Assembly (NCBI GenBank): GCA_959347315.1
Contig: OY365810.1
Location: 27,108,585-27,172,584 of the forward strand
Length of the DNA: 64,000 nt
Direction: 5' to 3'
Origin: Bimastos eiseni
Lineage: Eukaryota > Annelida > Clitellata > Crassiclitellata > Lumbricidae
Shown one piece after another: positions 1 to 13,700 of this stretch; within the stretch, counting starts at the first letter, position 1, and each line of letters opens with the position of its first letter. A program made the translations under genes and the position numbers. Under the pieces are notes generated by a model. It did not search any database. It had not been told where the DNA came from and saw only the letters and a program-made list of their open reading frames with translations.

Positions 1-69
1 GAATGTAACACCCATATATAGTGTCCCTACCAGAGGCACTACCACTGAAAGAAGAAGAGTCATCCATAT

Positions 70-360
70 TGCAACAGTCATCATAAAAAATTAATTTCTC
101 GCCTTCGGGCCTGCAAATTTGTCTGTGATTACATCAAGGTCTATTTTATCAGGTAGGCCTCCGTGTCTCCTTCTCTACACTCAGAAGTGCAAAATCACAG
201 AGACGATCGTATCCCATCGACGCCCTTAGATATAATGAGGGTGAGCTTTATCTTGCTAAAGGAGCGCTCACAACAGTATTGGTTATTGATACCGCAATTG
301 TTAAAAGAATTTGCAGAGCAATGAGTAAATTTGGAACGATATCGTCACCATAACTTCCAT
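70..360 (-). pseudogene. hAT transposase C-terminal relic
   Basis: The minus strand reads as a broken hAT dimerisation domain: NLLIALQILLTIAVS, then YLRASMGYDRLCDFALLSVE after a stop, matching the IALRI.LTIPVSVAS and YLRS.M.Q.RL..LALLSIE pattern of ZMYM-like hAT transposases. Stops and indels make it non-functional. Confidence 0.65.
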
Positions 361-829
361 AAGATAGGTCTACTTTGAAAGAAACGAAATATTTATCTAA
401 AACTCTTTTATAGACGAAAATGCATCGTCGCTGTAAATCCCTCTAATCCAAGACATGTCTCAAAAGCTTGGGAAATGTGCTACTTTTACACATTTTTTCT
501 ACTATTGTAAGTTGTAACTCGGAAAATATTTACTTTATAACAACGAATTCAGGGCCAGATCCTCCAATTCGGGAGCGCTGAGCTAATATGTTTTGGGGGC
601 CCTTACGTAAACGGTCGACATGTTACCCCTAATCATACTGTTTAGTAACATGCATTCCGGAAGACCAATTGCAAGTACACATTATTCCATCATTGACAAC
701 AGCTAATGAGCCTAATGTAGTTGAATTTTAATAAATTTTGAAATTAACGATCAATCCATTCCATTAGTAGATACACTATAGTCTATTACAGTCATACCAA
801 TTTTATAGCATATACAGACAGAATTTACC

Positions 830-1520
830 AATTTAATTAAAATGCTTCTTGTCGAGATTTTTCATGTTCAAAATCGTCAATCAATGCTGTGACATCGAGA
901 GCAGCTGTGACTCTATGCTCATTACTGCTAAATCGTCCAGACGATCTTGGCTTATTGTGGTCCTGAGATTTTTGACTCGACATTTTCAAAAATGATCTTT
1001 CACCTTCACTGTTAGGCCTATGCCAATTCCAGTTATTTGATGAATCCGCAAAGCAACTGCAACATTCGCGATTGACGGTAATAGCAAACTTCCGTCACAT
1101 GTTTCTACGACTTTTATCCTCGCTTGTTTGATCATCGGTGTGAACTGCGTAAATTCAGCGATACACATGAAAACTCAAGGTCGACTGGATAGCTATTCAC
1201 AATTGAGGTGTGTAGCCTTCAACCTCACCTCAAGCGGAGTAATGGTTTTAAAGTCAGTCATGAATCCGAAAAGGTCATATATAGCTCAGCGTAGCAACTA
1301 ACTCTTTTGTTAACTTCAACAGCACTAGGCAACCTAACGCGCAGTTGAATGTTTGAATTCTAAACTTCTCTTGCGGCGCCAGTTGTAATTCGAGTGTCTT
1401 GCTCTTATCCGGATACCGTTTAAGTTTTCTTGAAAGGGTCTCTGCCTCAGCACATTCCTCTTCAGCAACCGTGCTATTTACTTTGACTGTTGGTCGTCTC
1501 CACGCTATAAAAATTGTCAC
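830..1520 (-). pseudogene. Second hAT transposase relic
   Basis: The minus strand shows EKFRIQTFNCALGCLV in its upstream part. Further down come SIANVAVALRI, LRTTISQDRLDDLAVMSIES and, in another frame, DVTALIDDFEHEKSR, together the hAT C-terminal domain. Frameshifts and stops split it. It ends about 100 bp before the first visible receptor exon. Confidence 0.65.
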
Positions 1521-1627
1521 GCATCTACAAAAAAAATGGCGACGTGATTGATTCGGAACTTACGAAATTAGTTTGGTACTAGTTTTTTTATGTTTCGCTT
1601 ATTTTGATGTCTTTGCTGGTCTTGCAG

Positions 1628-1770
1628 TGTCGTTGTCACTTACGTCACTGTCTGTCATGAAACCTGTCATCAATGTCAGCGAGGAAGAGGTCTTTTCATC
1701 TGATGTCAATGTCACGGTTTACTGCACAGGCGATCGACCTGTCACGTGGAACTCAGTGCCATCCACAAAG
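1628..1770 (+). CDS. VEGFR-like exon 1 (visible), first half of Ig1
   Basis: The acceptor is GTCTTGCAG, ending at 1627; the donor is AAG|GTAGGA. It encodes the Ig1 start with VTVYCTG and the Ig tryptophan VTWN. The frame is closed by a TGA at 1549, so the initiator Met and signal peptide must come from an upstream exon. A hydrophobic in-frame stretch at 1573-1627 lacks an ATG and is taken as intron. Entry phase is 2 nt of a split codon; exit phase is 0. Confidence 0.75.
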
Positions 1771-4700
1771 GTAGGAAACCGACGGACGAACGGACAAACA
1801 GCAGTAGGAATTAAGGACGGATGACAGGACGAATAAATGAAAGATGAAAGGAACGAAGAATGAAAAAACTTACGGAGAGTAGATGGATGCACGGACAGAC
1901 GGATAGATAGATGAAAAGATGAACGGAATGGAGAAGTGAAAGACGGATGGAAGGACGGACGACAATGGGAATTTAGGACGAATGAACGAATTGAATAACG
2001 GACCGATATATGGACAAGTTAAAGAAGGACGGTTGGGAGGAATGAATAAAGAAAACACTGACAGAAGTAATAGCTTTATAACAGTTACGTTGTTTACCAA
2101 GTGAAGTCTAAATTTAACATTTCACAGAATCACTCCAGGTGAAAGGACTATCTAGATGTGTCTGCCGTCTGGATGAGACAATTTTCTAGCACTGAGTCAA
2201 TAATTAAAGCAGCTGGTGATGATGACGACGAGCTTTAAGAGGCAATAATAACTAAGTGTCGGCTGTCACCTGCCTGTCACCAGCTTAAGCTGCTCTGTGA
2301 CGCTGAAACACAACAAGCGTCAAGTTTAGTAAACGTGCATGTCCCAGGGTCCCTGACAAGTGCAGGCCTTCATTTGTATGTATACATTTACGGCTACATG
2401 CTAGAAGAGACTATAGCAGGTGCGTATCAATTGCGTCGTATCCGTCAGTGCCGTTTACTTTCGATATCTCAGGTGTTCCTCATTCGGGTGTACCTAAGAC
2501 GTCTGTTGATGATCCGGTCAGCAACGGACTTCTCTCGAACAGTATAAGAACGAGAGATGGGAACTTGCGACATTTAGTCCAAACGATAGCATGTCGAATT
2601 GTCGAAGACTCGATGTGATCGGTAGTTGCAGTTTAACGATACTATGTGATAACATAGCTCTCCTCCTTCCTCCATGCTTGAGACTGGCACTGGCAACGTG
2701 CAACCAGCGGAGGAGTCGATGTGGTATAAGCTAGGACCTATATAGTCTTGTGCTGTTCCTATTGTGATTTCATGTGCATGCGCGCGTGTCAGTTGAAGCT
2801 CTGGCCTTCTATGTACATTTTACGTATACGCAGACTGTGATGCTTCCCTGCATTTTCAATGTGGCTTTATAATGCGTTGCACGATATCTCTTTCGATTAT
2901 GCCAGCGGTTCTCATGCCTTTTTAGTCGTGCGACACCCTAGTAATATTTCCAAAACCATTTTCTTACGAATTCCTGAAGGTTCCAGGCGACCTCTGGGCC
3001 CTGGCAAATCGTAAGGCGACCCCGTGGAGGTCGCGACCCACAGGTTGAGAGCCGCCATATTAGGCCTATAGCGTACAGTTTTATTTTAATTATCTCTGAA
3101 AATGTTTGTCCAGGAGACTAGGTCAAGATGAGAATGTAGTAAGGGCCTAAGTGATCTGAAGACCAGAACAGACTTTGTAGTAGGGGGAGGGCTGCGAATT
3201 TTTGCCGGAAGAAAATTCCACATTCTAGGGCCAGCAAATAGTTTAGGGCCTATATAAGTTTTAGTTTTGAAAAACTCCTCTCACATAAAGCCACAATAAC
3301 ACAGATCGTGAGAAAACGATTGTCTTAATGAGAGGATTAATTGGGAGAGATTCAAAAAGTCCCGTTCAACAACTAATTTCAAGACATCAAAAACTGACCA
3401 ATCTTCCGCTTCCTCAAGATCAATAGGCTATCTATTACGGACCATTGTTAATTTATTAATCATTATTACTCATGATTATTATTCTGTTCATTATTGCATC
3501 CATCCCACTCAAAGAGACGAAGGACTAACAGTCAAATCATCCTCCGACTTCCTCGCCGTCGTGCTTCTCTCTGTCTTTTGAAATTTGATCATTTTTGGTG
3601 AATATAAAATCTGCTTCCATCCAGGCCCAGGGACCCGGATTTCGGTCGCTGATTTGCCCGAATGCAAGCAATCGAGGAGAAGGCTATGGCGTGGAAGGGA
3701 CTGGAGGAGAAGTTGTTGGAGAGAAGTGGATTGGAAAGTAAGAAGGATGAAGATCATCGTAAAGTAATGCATATAAGGAGGCTATGGGCACCGAATTTCT
3801 GTCTTCGGCCCTGCGTGTATCTAACACACATGTAGACCCTACGTTATACATTCGTTAATTACCTATAACCTATATTTGCGTTGTGAGGGTCGGTTAACCG
3901 GTTAGGCTCAGATTATTTCAAATTTCAATATGTCTGATTAAAAGAAATTCTTTATAATATTGTGCAATGTGCATGTCTTATGGACTGAATGCAATTTCAA
4001 CGCGTGATATTCAGTATCTATAGTAAATGAATTATTTTCATTTTATTTTACACAATGGTGTCACCCCTTGAGATGGTGCCACCCGGTGCGGTCCGCAACC
4101 CCCGCACCCCGTCGCGACGCCACTGGGCCTGAGTCGCTTTAGCCGAATAATTGACTGCTGCTGTAGTGTTAGAGAATGGCTGCCTCACTTCCAAAGCCCC
4201 AATATTTACACCGAGCATAAAACTAAACATGTCAAAAACTGCAGAAAGCAATATTCATAATCATTGTTGCTAAATTATTTGCGGTAAGCAATTACTGTTT
4301 ATTAAGTGGAACTTGTTTAATTGAGTAAAAAATTCAATAAAATTGCGAGTTTTGATTTGATGATGTGATGTCACATATCTTATACCCCTCCCCTCGTCAC
4401 ACATTGTCACAAATGTGTGACCCTCCCCTAGACGTGTGACGTCATTTATGGATGGCCTCAAAGGGGCGTCAATTCTGTAGTTTGTCCCCGGGCGCAAAAT
4501 AATCTATAGCTACATGTACGTCTCTGATATCAGTTAGCAAAACAATTAACAGTAATTAAAGCTGAAAGAGTCGCCAGTTGCGAGCTCACGCACAAGCGTA
4601 GAACCAACCAACGAAGTTTCGTCAACGGCTTACTGATGACATGGATGTTTTTATAAGCTCAAAATAACATTCTCAGTATCCTGTCCGATGGGCCCTACTA

Positions 4701-7700
4701 CATTCGACCTATTTAAGAATTATGACCATTAATTGACCGCAGATTCCTTGCATTCGAAACAACGAAACCCACCAAATTCTTTTCTGGTCTTATAATATAT
4801 AATATTATACAATAATATTATAAGGCCTTATGATATATAATAATATAGCCTATATAGGCCTATGGCCCTATGCAGTGTCTGCTTTCTTCAATAGCTCCTC
4901 TATTGTGACTTCGTGATCATCAAGACATTGATGTCTTGGACCGCTATAGAAGTCATTAGATAAGTTCGATGAAATTTGGTTAGCATGTGTTCAATTTTAA
5001 TTGTGGTAATTACAACTAAGTCTAATTTCGAGGCGTATCCTGCTCTCTCTTAACTGGATGATCACACACTTCCTGCATCGAACGATGGAGTTTCCCGTTC
5101 CTCCTAAACATTAATTAACATCAACACATATTGGCAGAACTTCAAAGATAATAATTATTTAGCGTAAATACAGGCGTAACTTTAACCGCGTGCGTCGTGT
5201 ACTTGTGTGCGACTCTCATTTGGTTGTAGCCTGAATGTACTTGCTCGATAATGCTAATCATTTAATTGCAGGTGCTTCATAATTAATTCATTTTAATTGG
5301 AATTCAACTTTAACACAGCAGATAACATTGCAACAGCTATCAAATAATCTGCAAAGGCTCCATTTCATGAATCCAGGGTATACATGCATGTTTAGTCCTA
5401 CAGGGTCATCACGCGCTTATAATAGAATTATGGATCTTTAATTAATTCTCATTTAGCCTAGGCATACGCATATATAGGCAGGTCACTAAGTCTTCTAAGA
5501 CTGCTTGCAAGGCATGCAGTGAAATCTCATTTCTTATGTTCAAGCCTTACTGGCCTTACTTCTGGCCTAAGGGTCTATTCAGTATTCAGTTTCAGTGACA
5601 GTTTAATTCTGCACATGAGTTAAATGCCAATTGCCTGTGAAAACGAATTACGTAAACATTGCGAAACCCAACTGAGTTTGAAATTTGGACTTTTCTGTAC
5701 CCAGCATTGCTCAAATGTACGGGTTAAGACTTCATACAACCATTTCTTCATACTTATAGGCCTATGCGTATACATATTTGTAGACCTATATAGGCCATAT
5801 ATATTCGCATAATACAAATCGAAGGTCTCCCTAACTTATAAAATGCAGCGCAGAATAAATCGATTCGCTCCGGAAGATAATCTAAACTGAACCTCATTTT
5901 TAAGGGATCATGTCGCAAAAAACGCCGTTGCCGTGTGAGCTTATACGTAGCCCTATGCACCTACTCAAGGGCGTCTCTGCTAATCGGCCATGTCGACATG
6001 CCGAAAACGTTACACTTGGTCGTAGACCTATAGACCTATTCACGTTACATGTAATATATATATATATATATATATACCTATCATTTCTGGCCACCCACTC
6101 TTTACTCAGGCCTCGCATTGTGAAAATCTTTGGAAGAAATGCAAGGATCATGTGTCACAGAGCTAGGCCTAAAGTTGGGCCCTATTCCTTTTAAACATCT
6201 TGCTGTATGAACATAGGGGTGGCGCTCGTCTATGGTGGTTAGTGTGTTGGAACCGAGAGGTCGAGGGTTTAAATCTCTGCTATAATTATGGAAGACATTT
6301 GTTGCAAGATTCGGCTTCATTGGAACCCGTTATCGAAATCGGTTATATGAGCAGGGTAAGTTGGCCTACACTTGTACAGGCCACAAAACCATTTGTTAAA
6401 TTCAACCGAAGCCCACCGAGTCTGAGTCACCGGCACCTCAGATTTGATATCCACAGCCTGAACTAGGAGATCCGCCGCCTAAAGGAGTAGGCCAATATAG
6501 GCCTATTGAGGCCTTAGAGTCCTAGAGGATAGACCCCCACATTCCACAATGATCGACCACGTGGCACGTGCATCTTATTTCACACATTTTATGCGTACCA
6601 GCGTAGCAAATAACCAGTGTTGTATGCAAGACTTGAAACTTGAAGACCAAGACGAGACCGAGACAGTGAGGTGCCGAGACCGAGACCAAGACACTAGGTT
6701 CAAGACAGTACGAGACAGTAAAAGACAAGTGATCTTATATGAAAGGTTGTAAAATGCTAATGTACCAGTTTTCGGAAATAAGATTCATTTGAAATTTCAA
6801 TTTGAAACTTATAATGTATATAGTACACACACATATATATATATATATATAGGCCTACCAGTTCCCGAGAACAGTTTTTATATTGTCGCGTTTTATCTCT
6901 TTCGATATCTCTTCGTCGGCCTATCTTCTGAATAGTATACAAAGAAAGCCTTTTTAGACACGTCTGAAAATTTTCTAGACGATTTTAAACAAGCAAATTC
7001 GATACCAAATACCAAACGAAATAATAAATTTGCGCATATAAGGAGAAATTCGAAGTGGTTCCGATCCTTTTGGTTATGGTGATTTTACATCAATGACATA
7101 CGGCACGCGTGGCTATTGTTTTTCAATAACTTCAAATAGCGTAATTTCACAATTTCAGGTTCTCTCTCAGACATTTTTCTACCTTAAGATAATTGAATTT
7201 GTTTCAGTATCATGTGACTCTGACTTGCGCGTTAACCAGAATTACCGTTTCTCGTAGATTCCAGTTGCAGTTTCTAGCGCAAGATTGTAAGACAGTTAAC
7301 GCGAAACTTATCGAGACCGCTTGTTCGAGACAGAACAAGACTTTCACTTAATTCAAGAAAGTTTCTAAAAATTCGAGACAGCAACGCGAGACCGAGACCG
7401 AGACAAGAGGCTTCCGAGACCGAGACACTAAAAAACTGTCTCGAGACCGAGACACTGTCTCAAGACCTGCAAACTCTGCAAATAGGCCCAACCAATAGGC
7501 CTATCTATCGGTTATAGATTCGCCAGATAGCCTAAGTTTAAGATGTTTTTAAAGATCAGGATGGGTAATTGAACCACTGTATTGCACTGTCAGTGGGAGG
7601 ATCATATGGCGATGGAGCCGATTAACCTCACCTTTTATGCCGAAGCTAAGAAAAATGAAGTAACTATGGGCCTAACACTTCATAGACTTGCTCATGGCTG

Positions 7701-10700
7701 CTTTGGCTAGCTTGAGACTTCTGCCGTCAGTGAATAGGCCTACAAAGGGATAAGTAAATCATTTCCCTTCCACCATTCACAAGAACACTAGATGCATTCG
7801 CGCTCCAAATGAGAATATGGGTCATAAACTATTATTGACTCCACGTGGGCATGGTTTAGCCTATAAATTGTCGAAATGAGTTTGTTGTATTTTTTTCAAA
7901 TAAAAATTCATCTTGCTGATCCAGTTGAATTGTATCCAAAATACTACTTATCAACTTTTATAGTTTTATTATCGCCTATCGCTGAACTCTATAATTAATT
8001 AAAAGTATGGTCTGCTCTTCTCTGACAGCGCTTTGCAGGTGCTTTGTAGCGGGTCGTTGTTTGTATCAACAGCGTCTATTTTTGCGTAGAGGCACCGCCA
8101 CTGATGCTATATCACAGAGCCACTGATGCTATATCACAGAGCCACTGATGCTATATCACAGAGCCACTGATGCTATATCACAGAGCCACTGATGCTATAT
8201 CACAGAGCCACTGATGCTATATCACAGAGCCACTGATGCTATATCACAGAGCCACTGATGCTATATCACAGAGCCACTGATGCTATATCACAGAGCCACT
8301 GATGCTATATCACAGAGCCACTGATGCTATATCACAGAGCCACTGATGCTATATCACAGAGCCACTGATGCTATATCACAGAGCCACTGATGCTATATCA
8401 CAGAGCCACTGATGCTATATCACAGAGCCACTGATGCTATATCACAGAGCCACTGATGCTATATCACAGAGCCACTGATGCTATATCACAGAGCCACTGA
8501 TGCTATATCACAGAGCCACTGATGCTATATCACAGAGCCACTGATGCTATATCACAGAGCCACTGATGCTATATCACAGAGCCACTGATGCTATATCACA
8601 GAGCCACTGATGCTATATCACAGAGCCATCACTTGCTGACAAAATATAATGGGCGCTAAACAAACCTTCGTGATGAATAAACGAATGAATGAATGAATCA
8701 TTATGAATGTAATGTTAGCGTATTTCACAAATTGTAATAACCCAGAGTTAAAGAAAGATACCTACACCAATGATATACACATAGGAATTCGCTGCATAGT
8801 ATAGTAAGTCACGATAAGACAAAGACAACGGAGATGGATAGGGCATGTGCTAAGAGGAAACTCAATAATGAAAACGATCATAGAAGGGAAGATGGAAGGA
8901 AAACGCAGAAAAGGAAGACCGAGACGAGTGATGCTGGACTGAGTGATGCTAGAGGGATACAAGACGCGTTAGAATAGAGCGGAACGGCAACATCGAACAT
9001 TTTAACCTGCGTGAGAACGGCAGAGAACAAGAAGAAGAACTCGCACATTTTCTGTGAATTATTTGAAATAAGAATGTTGTCTACAGTGTAAGTGTTGCTT
9101 GGGTAATTCAGTTATATCATTTTAAAACACTTTTTCTGGGCTTTTGTAATTTTATTACTACTTTTCTGTAGACTCTAAAGTTTTCAAGTGCTCGTAAGCG
9201 ACTTGTTTAGATCTCAATTCAATAGTCGCTACTACTACTACTTTTCTGTAGACTCTAAAGTTATCAAGTGCTCGTAAGACACTTGTTTAGACCTCAATTC
9301 AATAGTCGCGACTTGTATGTTGTGCTTTCGTTTAGTTCCCGCACACGTAATGAAAAGTGACGACAGTGTGATAGCTGGGAGCATGCAGAGGTGCAAAAAA
9401 ACAAGATTAAAGAAAAATCAAAAGTTGTTTTTTGGTTTTATTTGGTTTTTTGGTTTTTAGTTTTCCTTTGGATCTTGTCACAACAGTTTTGTTATAAAAA
9501 GCATCAAAAACAGCAAGAAAAAGAGCTTAAACTTGTTTAAATAATTAATTTAGCTTAATTTCCGACTGAATAACACACAATTAGTATTATAAAAGTAATA
9601 TTAGCAATTTTTAGAAAATTAGCTTAAAAACCAAGAAACCACAAATTGCCATTTTTGTTTTTTTTTGTTTTAAAAAAAAAAAAAAATGACCTAAAACCGA
9701 CATGCTTGCCGCCCTGGGAGCATGAGACTAATATTAGTCCTAAGTGAAAGGTGGTGACATAATTTAATGTACCAAGCGGGTGTTTTTCAGTATAATTGTT
9801 TAAATAATTTGGATTTGTTTAACGTGGGCCTAATCTTAGTAACGAGCGACTGTAAACCGCATCTTAATCTTGGTGGCGACTTGACTGAAGATCGGATGAA
9901 TGTAGGCCAATTATAAGTCAGTTCTATTAACTTCTCTACAGGTTTGATTTATCAGCAGTTAGGGTAAGCCTACTGAATAAAAACTATTTCGATGTAGAGT
10001 TATAATTGATCTAAGATGTGCAGATTTCTTAATTACTATTAAACTGTCATTTATAACACGCCTAAATAAAATGAATCTTGCACAAAATGCACGTAACAGA
10101 AATTAGTCTAGTCATAATATAATTATCTTTAACAAATATGTCTTAAGGTTAATTTTGAAGAGCGAAAATGTTGATGATATATGAATGAAGTCTGGCAGTT
10201 TACTCCATCATCGCTTATTACTAATATTTTGGGCTTGTAGATATTCATGAAGTTACAGAAGCATTGAATTTTGCACTTTTTTATGTGAATTTCTGCTGCT
10301 CCTACTCATGTTGTAAGCTAAACTAATGCAAGCTAGTCTAAAAAATCTTTCCTTTATTAATTAAACTGATATGAATGTAGTATCATTGCAAATCCTAGCA
10401 TGAACGGATGATCGCAAGTTATTACAATGATTCAGCTATAACCCATACTTTTGGTTAACATCACAATGTTGGAGCATCTGCTGATTACAACTGCTTAAGT
10501 TTGTTACTAGGCATTGTGGCCAATTGGTTAGAGCGGTTGGCCCGTAATGCTCAATATCGTATCTGGTTATTTACATAGCGCTTCTTACAGTACTAACTAT
10601 ACAGAAGCGCTCTGAGCGTGACAGCTCCGAGGAAATAAGAAAGTCTTCAGGCAACGAAGGGATGAGGGTGGGAGCCCGATTAAGTGCTTGCTACGGATAA

Positions 10701-13700
10701 TAGGGGGGGGGGCAGGTCATTCCACATAGATGGACCCACCATGGCTAAGGAACGGTGTTGAGTTATAGCAGTCCTTGCCTGTGAAACAAGAAGATCAAGT
10801 CGATCTGCAGGCCGGAGAGGGCGGGCGGAAACAGCAGACAGATGTTTTCGCATTAAGTCGCAGAGATATTTAGGACCTTTACTCTGTTGAATTCTAAGGA
10901 CAAAGAAAAGTATCTTGCATTGCGCTGATTGTGCGGGTTCGGCTCTCATCCAAGGTGTCATTGTATAAGGACCTTGAGCAAGTCCTTAGCACACAATTGC
11001 TCTGCATTACAACTGCAGTTGCACCATCGAGGCGTGTGTGCACTTCTGAACTAAACTGTAAGAAGGGCGATATCAAATAAGTTGTATTGTATTGTATTAG
11101 AGGTTCATAGGCTGAGTTGTTAAATGAGCAGGTACATGCATGATTCAGTGTGCAGTCAATCAGTTTTATAGTCATTATTAGGATTCTGTGAATATGGCCT
11201 CATAATTATTATAAAGGAGCTATTGAAGTTAGCAAGTAAGTTAGCAATGAGATAATAGGCTACCAAACTCATTGTGAATGAGTTTGTTAAAAGATGACTT
11301 GCAGTGCACAGGGTTTTAGTAGTTTGGATAACCAATAAATGCGCTGCACTTATCCTGTAGTCTGTCCTATTTGACTGACTGTATTGTCATGATACAGGCA
11401 CACTTTCCAACTCTTTGGAATTTTCAATGTTGCTGTATTGTGCTCTGTTAGTTTGTAGTGTGTACCACAAAAGAAGGAAGTGTAGCCATGAGGCACAGAC
11501 GTTTCACAGTTTTCAAACATTTAAGACTGCATAGACTTTGAGCACCAGCTGTTATTGACTACAATAATAAATAATAGTAATGGGATTAGTGCCATTGGTT
11601 AATTGAATTAAAGCTGTAAGACATTATAAAGTACATCCTGGTAATGTTCTTCTGATTCCTTTTCCACCAGCTCTGATGTTCTACCCAATACCCAAACTTT
11701 ACAGTAAAGAGCTTTTGATCTGACCCTATCAAGTATCATATTGATTGTGATCTTAATGAAGATAGTAATGAAGTGGAAGAGGAAAGGATTCTGATGATAA
11801 CCTGCCAGCTCGTGTTTGATTTTTCTCCAGTTCCCTTCTCTCCGGAGCAGAACAATCATTACCAGTCGACAGCTGGATAACTCGTCCAAGTACGAAAGCA
11901 TCCTCACGTTGACTGGGTTGATGTACTTAGATACTGGATTGTACCAGTGTGTCTATCCAGATGAATCTAACACAGAATTGGTTGCAAGCAGTTACTTTTA
12001 CGTTTTTGGTAAGACATTTTGTGTGGTCTTTGAGATGTAACTGTTGAGTATATAGTGTTAAAATGTTTGATCTGTCTTCATGGTGAGGAAAAGTCTGGTT
12101 TGCGATTTATTAGATTTCATCCAACCACCTCCCTCGGCCTTCATGCGGGCAAACTAAAATTATCTGACTTTGCAGCCTTGAGGAGTGCCAGAAATAGACT
12201 TGCAGCTGTGCTCTGTAACAGTAATTGTAATTCTAATTAACGACTTCTTTTGAGCAGGGCATCCATCGATTGGCACTCCAAGCCAAGCCATAATCAGCTC
12301 AATATATGGAAGATCAGTCTGTAAAATAGAGGGTCAGCCTATGGTGGGTAAGCAATTTGAAAAAGGTAAGGCTTAAGTTGAGAATGAAACAACACATGTG
12401 ACTGAACACTGAGCAAGGCTCACAGATACAGGAAGAGAGTTCCAAAAGTAGGTCTAGTAACAAGTATCACTGACTCGCCAAGAACAGTTCTTGATGTAGG
12501 TATGACCTGACACTAGACAGAGATTAAAAGATGATTGTGACAGTATGTGACCTGCATGTGAGACTGAATGAGGAATTGACCTCTAACCATGCGAAGACAC
12601 ATGTCAGACATGCTTATGCAACTTGGCTAATGGTGGGATTCATTTACAATGCTGTTACAATTAATAACTTTGCGCTATGTCGCTTGTTTATGTCCCTTTG
12701 CAACAGAATCTTGTGCTGAAAATTCTAGCTGATGTAAAGACATTTTTTTCTAATCTCTGAGGATCATGTTAAATTGCCATGTTCCAGCATGTTTGTAAGA
12801 TTCTTGAAAGGCACTAACAATATTTTGACACTTACTTACATAGTATATAAATCTTGGCCTACACATACTTTACATAAATTCATGCATAGATGCATACTTA
12901 CACCAAATTAATGTTGTGATGTTGCTCGTTTTGGGAATATGGTTAACAAATTTCATTTAAGAACTTCTTGTAACTTGAGTCTTCAGGTGGGTCAATGTTG
13001 GAATTGTAATTTAAAGGATGAATCCATTGTAATACACTGTACTAGATATGAGCGCAATTACAGAAGTCAGAAGTTGATGTCGTCTGAACTGACATGTTGC
13101 CAGTACTTTCTCTTTTCTGATTGAATATTTATTTACTTGTGATTAATTTGTTTAGCATTCAGTTGTTTGCTCAGAGTGTATATTGGTTCCTGCTCCTGAA
13201 CTGGTCACCATTTAAGGATGTTGAGCAAGTCTTTCATGCACAGTTGATTTCACTATTAACCTTGATGCTGGTCATTCGGTGATAATAATGGGAACAATAA
13301 TAGCACTGTTACAGCCTACCTGATGCTGATATGGCAGCAGTTAGCATTACTCATTTGCATAAGTTTGAGCAAAAAACACATGATCATCACCTATTTGCAT
13401 TTATTTAGCCCACAACATCTAGTCTGAGATGCTTTACACATGGATGTGGGTGTCTTACAGAAGGAAAAAATATGTCTTGAGGTCCCAAGAATATGAAACA
13501 GTAAAAAAAACAAAATTATAGCAAGATAATCATAGTAAACTAGCAACAGAGAAGGTGACCCTATGTTATATATAATTATATTATATTGAATATTGTATGT
13601 GTTTGATTGTTGTTGATCATTAGTTTGCTTGTTATAAATAAACCAGTACGTAGACGCGTATAGAAATTGCTAATTTGTGTTTATTAGGTTTTGAAAATAT

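Larger units (their letters stand above)
1771..11830 (+). other. Intron 1 of the VEGFR-like gene
   Basis: A 10-kb intron with hAT-like elements, transposon ends, a LINE 3' fragment, a 22-bp tandem array, a 79-bp duplication and a split SINE, each listed separately. The remaining stretches (2.1-2.9, 3.1-4.0, 4.5-6.2 and 7.5-8.1 kb) show no gene or clear repeat family. Confidence 0.8.

Noticed and set aside
1573..1627. Hydrophobic stretch read as a signal peptide of the receptor
   Set aside because: There is no ATG in frame, a stop lies 24 bp upstream, and a good acceptor ends at 1,627.
8097..8628. CRISPR-like regular repeats
   Set aside because: Units abut with no spacers and the DNA is animal; this is a minisatellite.
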